Source of the DNA: Polytrichum commune | Lineage: Eukaryota; Streptophyta; Polytrichopsida; Polytrichales; Polytrichaceae | NCBI GenBank assembly: GCA_950295325.1 | Contig: OX485809.1 | Coordinates: 25,064,144-25,128,143 of the forward strand | Length of the DNA stretch: 64,000 nucleotides | Direction: 5' to 3' | Shown: piece by piece, positions 35,585 to 45,575 of the stretch | How positions within the stretch are numbered: the stretch's first letter is position 1 | Layout: every line of letters begins with the position of its first letter | Position numbers and translations under genes: made by a program | The notes under the pieces: model-generated | Seen by the model: the letters and a program-made list of their open reading frames with translations, nothing else | Told to the model about the DNA's origin: nothing | The model's database searches: none

Positions 35585-36690
35585 ATGCTGGGGTTGGTCG
35601 TCAATAACTACGTTGACGCCCAAGACGAGGATGAATACCAGGTCCACAGGGTGAAAGCGTCCACAATGGACCTCGATGACATGTGTGTCCCCAGGGAGGA
35701 CTTCAGCATGCCCGTCGACGAAGGCATGCCGGGCTTGGAGACATACGAGGACGAGCCTGCCCCCTCCGTGGACGTGGATGTGGACGCCATCTTGCAGTCG
35801 TTCAACATCACTCCTTTACGGATGTTGGCGCCAGCGGGTCACCCGTCTGACCCCCAAGGGACACCGGGGGGCTATACAGGATCCTCGGCTGGGACAACCC
35901 AGGATGTCCTCCCCGCTAGAGTGTCGGGTGCGGAACCCTTCGGCACACCTGGCGGTTGTTCGACGTCAGTGTCTCCCAGGCCCGTCGTGGTTCCGAGGAT
36001 GGAGACCCTCGACCTCCTCGACCAACGCTCGCGTCCATCCTTGGACCACTTCCGGAACACGAGGAGGAGGATGAAGAAGACGCCATACGTGGAGTTGCCG
36101 GAGGGAGCAATCATCGAGGTGTCCGACGAGGACGAAGGGGACATGGACATCATGGCGGAGCTGGGGGTGGATTACGACAAGAACAAGCGTGTGAAGGAGG
36201 AGGCGTTGACGGTTGCCGAGCTGAATGCCAAGCTAGAGCAAAAAATGAAGGAGGAAATGGTGGCTGCGGTAGAGGAGAGTGCAAGAAATATGGCCCGCAT
36301 GCAGGAGGCGCTGCGGGAGTCCGCAGCAAAGACGGACGCCATATTTGAGATGCTCAGAAATATGCAGAGCTTCTCGGCGCCAGCACAACAACCTTACCCC
36401 TTCCCCGGAGGATACCCCTCCCATACCCCCCCTCCAGGCCTGTTCCCCGGAGGACCTTCGCACCCACCAGCACCACACCCAACGCCAGCTGGGAGTCCTC
36501 CGCCCCTTCAATTGACTGCCACCCCCTTCAACTCGGACGATGCGATAAGGGCTGCCATACGCGAGGACGAAGATTTACGAACGCGCGTTTGTGAATCTTC
36601 AGGTCCGGCAGTCCTAACCCCTCCCCCTCCAAGGGTAGGACTGGCCTCAGTCACTGCCACCGCCTCTTTGACAGTCGTCCCGAGGGTAGT
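35585..36690 (+). pseudogene. Element A large gene, exon 3 (5' part), split by element B
   Basis: Starts MLGLVVNNYVDAQDEDEYQVHR after acceptor GGTACAG, matching MLGLQVNSFVQDSDYDD in element B. An acidic, Pro-rich region follows, then PYVELPEGAIIEVSDEDEGDMD, and a coiled coil rich in Glu/Lys/Met (about 36190-36360: LNAKLEQKMKEEM...). A Pro/Gly-rich stretch comes next. The frame is cut at 36690 by element B and continues in frame at 54023 once B and one TAGT copy are removed. An iteron with one mismatch lies in the exon (36577-36592) and is read as DLRTRVCESS. Confidence 0.8.
36687..36690. repeat. Target duplication TAGT of element B (left)
   Basis: TAGT directly before the left end of B, matched by TAGT at 54019-54022. 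Confidence 0.85.
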
Positions 36691-36740
36691 AACACTATAT
36701 TCGTTATTTGGAGACTTTTTGTTAATTTTGAGACTATTTA
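36691..36740 (+). repeat. Left terminal inverted repeat of element B (phosphatase side)
   Basis: Begins AACACTATATTCGTTATTTG, then GAGACTTTTT and a GAGACTATTTAAGGA stretch. The same extended sequence, slightly diverged, forms the right end of element A (57157-57206), so the two ends of the family can be told apart. Confidence 0.88.
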
Positions 36741-37000
36741 AGGACGTGGCTTTCACATTTATAGGAATGAAAACACTAAAAATATGCTATGTTCCCAATT
36801 TTGGAAACAAATAAGAGACTCAAATGCATGGAACTACACATTAACAATAAGAAAATGGGATATATGAAAACATTTGCATATGGAAAATCAATATCATATT
36901 TATTGAATAGGGGTTGAAGTACAAAATGCAAGTGGAATATCCAATATTAGGCGAAAGTCCTAGAAACATAATTCCACAACTACATGTATGTTAATATAGC

Positions 37001-37897
37001 CTATACGTTCGGATCATGATTACGACTCACTACTTTTGCTTTTGCAATACTATTATTAGCATTTACGGCCGTTTCACGTTCCTTTGCTTTCATGGCCTCC
37101 ATGGCTCTAAAGATCTCGGGTCCGCGGCTGTAACCTTGTTTATTTGTTGACCCCGAATATGCGCCATTTGCCCATATTTGCCGACCCCCTTCCGAATAAG
37201 TGGAATACGAATGCGTTTGGGAAACCGAACGTCTTGCACTCTTCCGTAGGGCCAAACAACGATCAGACTCGCAAGAAGCTGTCTTCAGTGTTCGCCTATC
37301 CAATGACGAAGTCGATGATGCCCGGCCCACATTCGTGTACATTGGGGTCTGAACAATGACCATAAATATATATAATGAAGTGGGTTAGTATAAGTGGTTA
37401 CAAGTTACGGATGGAAGTCCGAAAAACCCAAGAAGTTGAAATGCACTAATACACGGAAATCATCAAGGAAAAACTTGAGAATGCCAATAGTTGGGCACCT
37501 TCGCCTTTGGGGCGCTGGTTAGAGCTTTTGGGACATCGACGGGTGTAGATACAAGCCCGAGAGGGACGTTCGCAAACGCCGGGACATCAATTTGGGGTTC
37601 ATCCATGCAAAGGCGTCTGGTCGACCGTGGGTTACGGACGTGCTTCTCACTGCGGAGGGGAGATGGAGATGGACTTGGAGAGTAATTGAGTTTTGCAACC
37701 TTTGCAGGAGGGCTATCCACGACTCCGTCTTCAAACCCGGAGTCTTTGGAGTAATCAACAGCAGAGGCAGCATCGACGGCCGAATATTGGAATAGTGAAG
37801 GCATTGCAACGTCGCTCATACCAAGGGAAAGGGAGCCGGTGTCTGCCTGAGATGCAGACATGCCATTGACGACACTTTTGGGTGCTTGGTGAGGCAA
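37001..37897 (-). CDS. Element B accessory gene (two exons, unknown function)
   Basis: Exon a is 37897-37499 and exon b 37348-37001, with a 150-bp intron starting GTGCCC and ending TCAG. The element A counterpart (55819-56804) has the same junctions and phase, with a 152-bp intron. Conserved blocks are MPSLFQYSAVDAASAVDYS with an acidic segment, and in exon b SSTSSLDRRTLKTAS-ESDRCLALR and GYSRGPEIFRAMEA. The N-terminal boundary is a likely 3' splice site (GTCTTAG before 37897), so an upstream exon or alternative splicing from the phosphatase exon is possible; I could not locate the donor. No known domain recognised. It ends 310 bp from the element end. Confidence 0.6.
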
Positions 37898-37989
37898 CTA
37901 AGACACAAAAATACATTACAAAGATAAGGGGAGAAATGTTAGATATTTACATGGAGAGTCCAAGTACAAACCCAAAATCATCAAAGTTT

Positions 37990-38757
37990 TCATATTAATT
38001 TATTGAGTCTAGCGTAGCCGTACAATCTCCTAAATTCCTCATCTTGTGGGCCTAGAGGCCTATTGCCAATTGGGTTGGAGAGCACAAAATCCGGGACACT
38101 TCCGGGGTGATAGGCAAGCCTCCTAATGTAGGGTCCTAGTTCACTCTCTAGAAAGTTGTCATTTCTATCGCTTTCCCAAGGATCCGGGAATATGCAATTG
38201 CCCGGGGGATTGAGAATACTCTTTGCCGGGCTGTCGTCAATGAGGAGTGTGTTATCCGGGGTGGGCCAACAACCGTGGGGAACCCCCTCCAACATAGGGA
38301 CGCCCACCCAGAGGTTCTTCCTCAGGACCTTTAAGAATTGAGGCCCACGACCTCCTCCAACCTTGGGTACAATATTGCCACTACGGTCATAGAGGTCATC
38401 GCAGTGTTCTTGACCGAGAAGCAAGCATGGCATTGCGAGTTCTCGGAAAAGGAAACCGACGATGGCCTTCGTGTTGTCCATGAGCATAGAGCTCCAGATG
38501 ATGACATGGGCGAAGCCAAGGACCTCACGAAGGAAGCTCCTCAAACCGGGGCGGGCACGTACAACCTTCTTATTTATGAGAGTATCGAAATGTCCGCCGT
38601 AATCCATGTCTTGTGGACTACGGAAGGGCCCCTTGGACGCACTATTCGAGATATGTTTGGATTGACAAAGCACCCCATTGAGGTCAAATATTATGAACGG
38701 TTTCATCATGGGCGCGCTTGGTTTTCCCGCGGGGTTGCGACATATCTCCGACGGACC
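37990..38757 (-). CDS. Element B large gene, exon 4: FCP1-like HAD phosphatase domain
   Basis: The 256-codon exon (with stop) begins after acceptor CATCACAG. Haloacid-dehalogenase features in order: motif I FDLNGVL (about 38695), with the nucleophile Asp kept but the usual second Asp replaced by Asn; RPGLRSFLREVL; motif II VIIWSS; and motif IV TLLIDDSPAKS (about 38245). These fit the FCP1/SCP (NLI-interacting factor) branch, whose members dephosphorylate phosphoproteins. The Asn at the acid/base position may weaken catalysis. The exon has the same length (768 nt) and phase as in element A. An internal Met (38709) would allow it to be a separate protein, but phase-matched junctions favour fusion to exon 3. 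Confidence 0.75.
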   Translation of the reverse strand, partial: GPSEICRNPAGKPSAPMMKPFIIFDLNGVLCQSKHISNSASKGPFRSPQDMDYGGHFDTLINKKVVRARPGLRSFLREVLGFAHVIIWSSMLMDNTKAIVGFLFRELAMPCLLLGQEHCDDLYDRSGNIVPKVGGGRGPQFLKVLRKNLWVGVPMLEGVPHGCWPTPDNTLLIDDSPAKSILNPPGNCIFPDPWESDRNDNFLESELGPYIRRLAYHPGSVPDFVLSNPIGNRPLGPQDEEFRRLYGYARLNKLI

Positions 38758-39050
38758 CTGTGATGGAACATTCTATCTAGGTAAATGGTACTACTCAAGA
38801 AAACCAATTGACAAGCATGGATAAACTCAACACAAATTATAAGGCCAAAAATAATCCGAACCATCCAGTTGAAAAATTGGTATTAATGTAATTGGTGATA
38901 TACATTTGGTGAATAATATACATTGTCGCAAAAAATATCTGTTGAAGTTAATGGAATCTATGCTAACAAAATTGTATCCACCCGCCGGGCGAAGTCGAGG
39001 ATTGAACTCGATAATATACACACGCCACGAAGGAGGCAGACAAGGAAGTT

Positions 39051-39066
39051 TTGGACGCGCGTCCGT
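39051..39066. repeat. Type-B iteron in intron 3 of element B large gene
   Basis: TTGGACGCGCGTCCGT, two mismatches to the consensus, inside intron 39097-38758. Element A intron 3 carries four type-A sites. Confidence 0.8.
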
Positions 39067-39097
39067 AACGTGGGAGGCATGCTCAAAGGTTGATTAC

Positions 39098-40513
39098 CTC
39101 TTCAAGGGCGAGGTCCGCGCCAGCAGTGCCTCCCTCACCTGGCCCCGTCATGGGCACAGGATCCGGACGCGCGTCCGCAAAATTGTCCAGATCTTCGACC
39201 ACCAACAAGGTGTCTCCAGCCGCTTGCGACCCTTGAGTATCCACGTAAGGCTGATCCTCATCTGTGGAGTCTTGGCTGCCCCGCATATGTACATCTTCAT
39301 CGCCGATGGGGGCATTGCCTTCATTGACATCTGTCTCGGCGGCACCCGCCATGTCACGTGCCGGTATCTCCTCCACTCCTGTAGGATGAGAGGAGGGCTC
39401 CTCTGGAGTGGCGACAACAAGGGGAGAGGGCGGGACAATCAACGCGGGGGCTGGATAAGCATGCTCGGGTATATACACCGCATGGCTACTAGACGGAGGC
39501 CGCATGAGAGTGGGGGGCATAGACATGACGGCATCGGGAGCTGTATAGACTACAGGGGGTCTTGCCTGCAAGCTCTGCATCAGGCTCATAAATTGTTGAC
39601 TTTGGGCCAAGAACTGTTGATTTTGGGCCATGAGATCGGCGTGCCTTCGAGCAGACTCCAACCTAGCTTGCTCCATCTCAGCTTGGATGGCGGCCATCTT
39701 TTTGGCGTGCTCCTCGTTAGCTTCTCGAAGCCGTTGGTCAAGCTCTTCCTTCATTCGCCTCTCCATCTTCTCGTCCAATTCGGACACTGACATCGGCTCT
39801 TTCTTCACCTTGCCAGGTTCCGTAGGCAAGGCAGAGATGGCATTGTGAATCCTAATCTCATCCTCGTCTTCATCGGAGAGCTCCAAGACCGCGCCTTCAG
39901 GGTATTCGTTGTATGGCGTCTTGTTCCTCTTTCGTCGACTCTCACGATATAGAGAGATATCAGGCCTCAATATCAACTCCAGCACATCCCTCCCCTCCAT
40001 AGGGGGTAGATCTGAATGTTGAGATCCCCCTCCAGATGAAGCGGTGCATCCGCCTTCTGCCGCAAGGTCCACATCCTTCTCGGCCATAACTCCTGGAGCA
40101 CGAGATGGACCCGCAGTTGAGGGAAATCCAACTCGAGAGGTGGGAGTCCCAAAAGGTGAGAGAACAGGGGTATGAGGGACCCTTATCGGAGTGAAGTTCA
40201 CGCGTGCCTCCTGCGCATCCGTGTCGTCTGTTCCCAGCAGGAAAGCACTTGGATTAATTGGGTCGCGAACAAGGCCGTGTAAAGGCTCCTGTGTGGAGGG
40301 TTGCGCTCTTGGGGAACTGGGATCTTGGTCCTCTTCAGGGTCTGTCTCCATTCCGGGCATTGCCTCTTCTCTAGAAGAAAGAGGCACAACAGGATGGGGT
40401 GTAAGGACGTCCATGATGTCCTGGATATCCATTTTGGAGGCCATTACCCTGTGAGTATGGGCGTCATCGTAGTCGGAATCCTGCACAAAAGAATTCACCT
40501 GCAAGCCAAGCAT
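39098..40513 (-). CDS. Element B large gene, exon 3: acidic linker and coiled coil
   Basis: 472 codons from acceptor GGTCCAG|ATG at 40513 to donor GAG|GTAATC at 39097. The order of regions matches element A: MLGLQVNSF, an acidic Pro/Ser-rich stretch, PYNEYPEGAVLELSDEDED, then a strong coiled coil (about 39800-39560, with KMERRMKEELDQRLREANEE and Gln-rich continuation). An acidic, low-complexity tail follows. The frame is open. A type-B iteron lies in the exon at 39163-39178. A reading without the donor would stop a few codons later; the matching phase of exon 4 in both elements argues for splicing. Confidence 0.7.
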
Positions 40514-40590
40514 CTGGACCATAACAAGAAAATTAGATAAGAACAATAGTGGTGATTGCATATAAATGAGGCTAGATGTCAACACGTTAT

Positions 40591-40699
40591 ACGGACGCGC
40601 GTCCGTAAAACCACCACTCAAATCTTGGACAATTTTACGGACGCACGGTCGTAAAATTCACATGCACCTGATACTGGGTTTTTACGGACGCGCGTCCGT
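40591..40699. repeat. Three type-B iterons in intron 2 of element B large gene
   Basis: Sites at 40591-40606, 40637-40652 (one arm altered) and 40684-40699 inside intron 40749-40514. Confidence 0.9.
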
Positions 40700-40749
40700 A
40701 AAATAACTATGCAAAAGATAGGTGGGTTGAAAGACAAACAAATACTCAC

Positions 40750-42068
40750 CAGTGCTGCATACATAAACTTCGTGCCTCCGAAGACGTTGTAAACTGTCTC
40801 ACTCATGACAGTTAAAGCCTTCAAGACCCCTATATAAAAGTCCATCCGGAGCTCGAACGCCGGATAGATTGCATGCATTGTCTCCTCAACAAGCTCCTTG
40901 GGATGTGGTGGCGGCAACGAATAGACTTTCCTGAACACCTCATGTGGTTTAATGGGCAATCGCCCAGTTGGGGAAGACTTGCGTGTTAAGAAATAAAGCT
41001 GCACAGCTCCCACTTGCTTCACCCCCTTGCCTCTTGAATGAAAGTGATCCCTTCTGTCTTCGCTGGGATGTAGGTGCTATGGTACATATCGTATTCGAGG
41101 TCCATCGTTGATGTGTACAGATGGACAATGGATGTGGACCTCTCTTGCTCTACAATCCATAACCACACATGAGGCTCGAAGAGGGCAGGCGAGCGATAGC
41201 TCTTGAAGGCTTTTAAGAAGGGCTCGTAGAAGGGTGCTCCCGCAACGTCTTGCTTCCATGCTCCGGGAATTGCACGAAAATCAAAAATGGCGAAAGGGCA
41301 ACCCCTGGGGTCATCTCTCACAGAGGCTCTTGAAGCATGGGTGTCCCATGCGCCGAACTTCATGCCCTTTGCGACCGTGCAGAATCTTGCAAACCCTCCA
41401 AATTTCGCGTTCTTTTTCCTATCGAGAAAGTGAACATACAACCCTGCCTCCCTCTCGTCGATGGATCCCTTCTTTTCGTTCCTTCTGGATCGTTGGGCAA
41501 GGAAGGATGATGCCCCTCTTATCAAAGCTCGCATTGAGACGCCATTGATGTGGTATTCACCCTTCAGCTTCCTCCAATTCTCCCACACGATCTCACCATC
41601 ACTATTAATGAGGTTGTGGGTGGGTAGCAATTTGCTAATCTCCCTTACAGCCATGGTCTTCTTCTTTCTGTAATCGCACCATTCCTTAATGTGGTACGTG
41701 GATGGCTTCATGTGCTTCGGCCGCTTCAGAAAGATTTTGGGATAGGGCAGAGTTCTTCTAGGAGTTTCTAGAAGAATGTGTTCTGCTGCCCTGTACAGCT
41801 CCGAGTCCATCAATCCTTGGAGGGGACGAAAGAACTCTCGCAGGATTGGTGGTACCTTAACTTTTGAGTCGCTCTTGTAGGTGTTCTCCGTATCTGGATT
41901 GACAAGGTCGCCGTTGTTGTGGGCATCGAAAAGTCGCAACCATATTGACCACGTCTCTTCTGTTGCAGTGATGAGCTTGAGTTCGCCTTTTAATTCATGC
42001 ACTGTTTTCATGCCGCTTGTCTTCATGTCTATACTCGAGAACTTTGTCAATATGGCATTGCTGAATGT
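40750..42068 (-). pseudogene. Element B large gene, exon 2, with a -1 frameshift
   Basis: Begins TFSNAILTKFSSIDMK after acceptor TTGCAG and ends KFMYAAL at donor GTGAGT. Near 41019-41025 one base is missing relative to element A: the A copy reads EARGNKQVGAV in one frame, while B runs into TGA after QEARG and resumes one frame over at KQVGAVQLYF. The length of 1319 nt is one short of a multiple of three. The domain is conserved with element A but not one I can name. Unless the base is a sequencing error, this copy cannot make the full protein. Confidence 0.65.
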
Positions 42069-42163
42069 CTGCAAGAGGCGCGAATTGCAAGAAATCAGAA
42101 CATTGAATTTAGTACAAATTAAATTCAAATATTTGAAGCAGTGGGAGGAGAAGGGCCACATTT

Positions 42164-42179
42164 ACGGACGCACGTCCGT
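42164..42179. repeat. Type-B iteron in intron 1 of element B large gene
   Basis: ACGGACGCACGTCCGT inside intron 42200-42069. Confidence 0.9.
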
Positions 42180-42200
42180 AAATCTATTTGAGTAACATAC

Positions 42201-43490
42201 CTGCCATTTTGGGTTCTTCACGACAGCATTATCTCTTTCTTTTGGGGGACATTCGTGCTCCACCCATAAGGTCCTCCCAGCCACGATGTTGGCTGCCCAT
42301 GAAGCCTCGAACTGCCTCACTTTATTCCCCTGGTTCATGAAGGCAAATATTGCTATGAGTTGGTTCGAGTCCTTGGAATGCACGACGAATGCCTTCCAAT
42401 ATCGGATTGTCTCCTTTAATGGGCTTTTCCACTCGTCGTCTTCAAGGAGAGCTTTTGCAGCCATTACACTATGTTGGCCGTCGACAATGTAGAACTCTCC
42501 ATTCTTGAGAATCGGCCAATTTTTTTCGTTGACTTCAACGATAGGATCCTTTGGTGTCACACAAATGGTTTGCCTGTCAAACTTGGGGTTGTTCATGATG
42601 TTGTTCATTTGCCACCATACACCGCTTTCTTCTTTTGCTCTGGTATTCATACTTTCGGTGCCCTTGTGGCATTTGTAGACGTCTACTTCGAAAGTAAAAT
42701 ACCTGCCAAGGGGCCAGCATCCCTTCGTCTTCTCATCGAACTCTTGGAATATTTTTGTTGAGAGTTCGGCGTCAGGGCGTTGACCCTTTTTGAGGAGTGG
42801 AGCGACAGTCAGTGTAGAGCTGACATCCGGACCCTCTGTTAGTCCAGAGTCCATCTGCGAGTGAGAGCGTTTACTCGCCTGTCTGCTCCCTCTTGATGCA
42901 CCACTCTGCGAGGGCCTTGAGGATTCCGGCACTGGTTTAGGCATACGCTTGGGTCGTTCAGGAACGACTTGTTTTTTCTTATCTTTCCCCTTTCTGGCCT
43001 CTAGCAAGGCTCCATTTACTCTTGTTGCATTGTTCAAGAGTCGTCCAAGCCGCTTACCCGTCCAAGGTGCATTGCATGCATAGTCTTGGAACTCCGTCTG
43101 GAGATTGAAGCAAGCCGCATCTGTACTAGCATTCTCACACTCATTTTTGTTGAAGGGGTGGTAGGATTCGTGCAAAATGAAAGTGACCCGATCTTCTTTC
43201 TTCTCAAGGTCTATTACTACATAATCCCCTTGTGCCACTGCACACTCTACTGTCCACGATTTAAGCTTTATCCACTTCTCAGCTTCATCTATGTCCGTCT
43301 TCATTTGATATGCAAATCTAAGCACAAATATTTCTTTCTCGTCCTTTTCTACCAATACTGTCTAATTATCCACAATTTCATCTTGTGGCTTGTAATGGTC
43401 GTTGGGACTTATGTCTTTAATGGCTTCTGGTAGCGGAGGAATGAGAGCTTCTGCGAACATCTCAATTGCATGTCTCTTTTTAGATGCCAT
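42201..43490 (-). pseudogene. Element B large gene, exon 1: ParB/DGQHR-like domain, one premature stop
   Basis: 430 codons from ATG at 43490 (directly after TTGCAG) to donor CAG|GTATGT. It contains NGEFYIVDGQHSVMAAKAL with D337-G-Q-H, the best-conserved block between A and B, followed by an FEASWAANIVAGRTLWVEHECPPKERD block. A basic linker lies between. TAG at 43364-43362 replaces the Trp codon (TGG) of element A: a G-to-A transition. A shorter product could start at Met 43355, about 45 codons downstream, and would keep the DGQH region. Similarity to ParB/DndB families is by motif and needs structure-level comparison. Confidence 0.65.
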
Positions 43491-44642
43491 CTGCAAATGA
43501 TAAGATAGATAAGTTAGAATTCTTGGCAAAAGATATAGATCATACTTTACGAACGCGCGTTCGTAAAGTTTTCCAAATTGTCTCAATTATATTTTTGGAT
43601 CCAAATGAAAAGATACATTTCTTCCAAATACGCATAACGCGTATATTATATACTCAAATATCTCTATAAGTTACGGACGCGCGTCCGTAAACTTCGCAAA
43701 GATAGTATGGTGGTAAATATCAATGTATTCAAGTTACGGTTAATATTTTTTTGAGAGTCTTGTTTCACACCTACATTTTTTGAGAGTCTTGTTTCTCACC
43801 TACATATATTTTTGAGAGTCTTGTTTCTCACCTACACAAAGATCCACAAAGTTTACGGACGCGCGTCCGTAAACTTTGAGTATTATAAAGGCTATTTTAA
43901 TATGCCTAATATTACAATATTTGGCTTCGTTTGCGTAATATATTGTTTGAGAGGCTTGTCTCTCACCTACCCAAAGATCCACAATGTTTACGGACGCGCG
44001 TCCGTAAACTTTGAGTATTATAAAGGTTATTTTAATATGCCTAATATTACAATATTTGGCTTCGTTTGCGTAATATGCGGTTTGAGAGTCTTGTTTCTCA
44101 CCTACACAAAGATCCACAAAGTTTACGGACGCGCGTCCGTAAACTTTGAGTATTATAAAGGCTATTTTAATATGCCTAATATTACAATATTTGGCTTCGT
44201 TTGCGTAATATGTTGTTTGAGAGGCTTGTCTCTCACCTACACAAAGATCCACAAAGTTTACGGACGCGCGTCCGTAAACTTTGAGGATTATAAAGGCTAT
44301 TGTAATGTTTGCGTATTCCAATGTTTTCATTAATGCTCCGTGTTTTTCGGGACTTTACCTTGTCGTCCAATATGGTTTTGCCCTCCAAATAAGAATGCAA
44401 TTTTACTTCACTGCAATAGCAAACACTGCACTGCAGATTGACAACATAAGGCACTTTCAGAACACTGACATGTCCATAACTAAATGATTCTTAGAATGTA
44501 GCCATAGACAAAGTACTAAACAAATTCAGAATTCCTTGAAACTGGAATCTCACATTCTGTCATGCTAACCTTAAGCCCTAAACCACAACAACCCAAAATT
44601 GCAATCATACAAAATGCAATTGCAATGTTCTAAAAAACTTAC
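43491..44642 (-). other. Putative 5'-leader intron of element B large gene, with iterons
   Basis: Donor AAAG|GTAAGT at 44642 and acceptor TTGCAG ending at 43491. It contains type-B sites at 43673, 43855, 43990, 44125 and 44260, and one type-A site (ACGAACGCGCGTTCGT) at 43549-43564. A further upstream exon may end near 44690 (acceptor ATTTGCAG before TTGGTATTAG). Confidence 0.5.
43740..44283. repeat. 135-bp tandem repeat with one type-B iteron per unit
   Basis: The site TTTACGGACG recurs at 43852, 43987, 44122 and 44257, exactly 135 bp apart. The linker includes the TTTGAGTATTATAAAGG and TTGTTTGAGAG(G/T)CTTGT words. A shorter unit of about 35 bp (TTTTGAGAGTCTTGTTTC) precedes it (43750-43835). 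Reading frames on both strands here simply follow the repeat. Confidence 0.93.
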
Positions 44643-45096
44643 CTTTCTAGAGTGTTTGCTCCTAAACCACAACTAGCTGCTCCTGCTGCAGCTAATACCA
44701 ACTGCAAATGAACAATAAAATTGAGGTCAGAAACCTCTAGTAATTCAATGTGCACATGCATGATTCAACATTGAGAACTACTCAAAAAAGTTGCTCATAA
44801 ATCAGATTCATGCAACACAAGTGAAAGGAAACTATTGATTTGTATGCAAAAAATATAATGAACTACATGGTGAAGCTACAACTGAAACCCTAATGAGCAA
44901 CATCTGAAACACTAATTACCCTTGCAACAACTGAGATCAACAACTGAAAACAACCTAATGAGCAGTAGCAAGCAACAATGAGCATCCTAATGATCTAATG
45001 AGCAGCAAGCAAGCAAGCAGCAAGCAAAACTTACTAATGAGCTAATGAGCTAATAAGCAAATGAGCAGCAAACAAGGAGAACTTACTCTAGCTCTG

Positions 45097-45110
45097 ACGC
45101 GCGTCAGCAA
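45097..45110. repeat. Short type-B-like palindrome in leader region
   Basis: TGACGCGCGTCA with flanking GC/GC, equal to the inner part of the type-B site (GACGCGCGTC). It lies in the presumed leader of the element B large gene. Confidence 0.5.
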
Positions 45111-45119
45111 TTGACCAAT

Positions 45120-45575
45120 AAGAATGAGTTTTGCATTGTGAGGAAAGAGAAGCAAGACCAGCAAGGGAAGCAAGAGAAGAGAGAGAAGAAAGTGAAGATA
45201 AGGGTAAGAAGCAAGAGAAACAATAGAAGAAAGTGAAGAGAAGCAAAAGAAGCAAAAGAAGATGAGCAGATGAGCAAGAGAAGATGAGAAGTTGAGCAAG
45301 AGAAGATGAGCAAGAGAAGAAGAGTAGATGAGCAAGAGAAGATGAGCAAGAGCAGATGAGCAAGAGAAGATGAGCAAATGAGCAAGAGAAGCAAGAGCAG
45401 ATGAGCAAGAGAAACAAGAGAAACAAGAGAAACAAGATAAACAAGAGTTGCAAGAGAAGGAAGCAAAAGCACGAAGAGGAGGGCAAAAGGGAGCTGGTGT
45501 ACTTTGAAACCCTATAACCCTAAAGCAAGAGAAGCAAGAGCAACAGTAGAAGGAACGGAAGGAAGAGATGATAGA
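45120..45575. repeat. Purine-rich GAGCAAGAGAAGAT repeat
   Basis: Imperfect tandem GAGCAAGAGAAGAT and AAGCAAGAG words. The Leu/Ser-rich minus-strand frames are composition artefacts. Probably in the transcribed leader of the large gene. Confidence 0.85.

Noticed and set aside
43800-44333. Mirror-image frames with repeated KVYGRASVNFEYYK peptides
   Set aside because: They follow the 135-bp tandem repeat and its palindromes on both strands. No coding signal is independent of the repeat.
45042-45486. Leu/Ser-rich membrane-like proteins on the minus strand
   Set aside because: Three overlapping frames all look membrane-like because the DNA is a purine-rich simple repeat.
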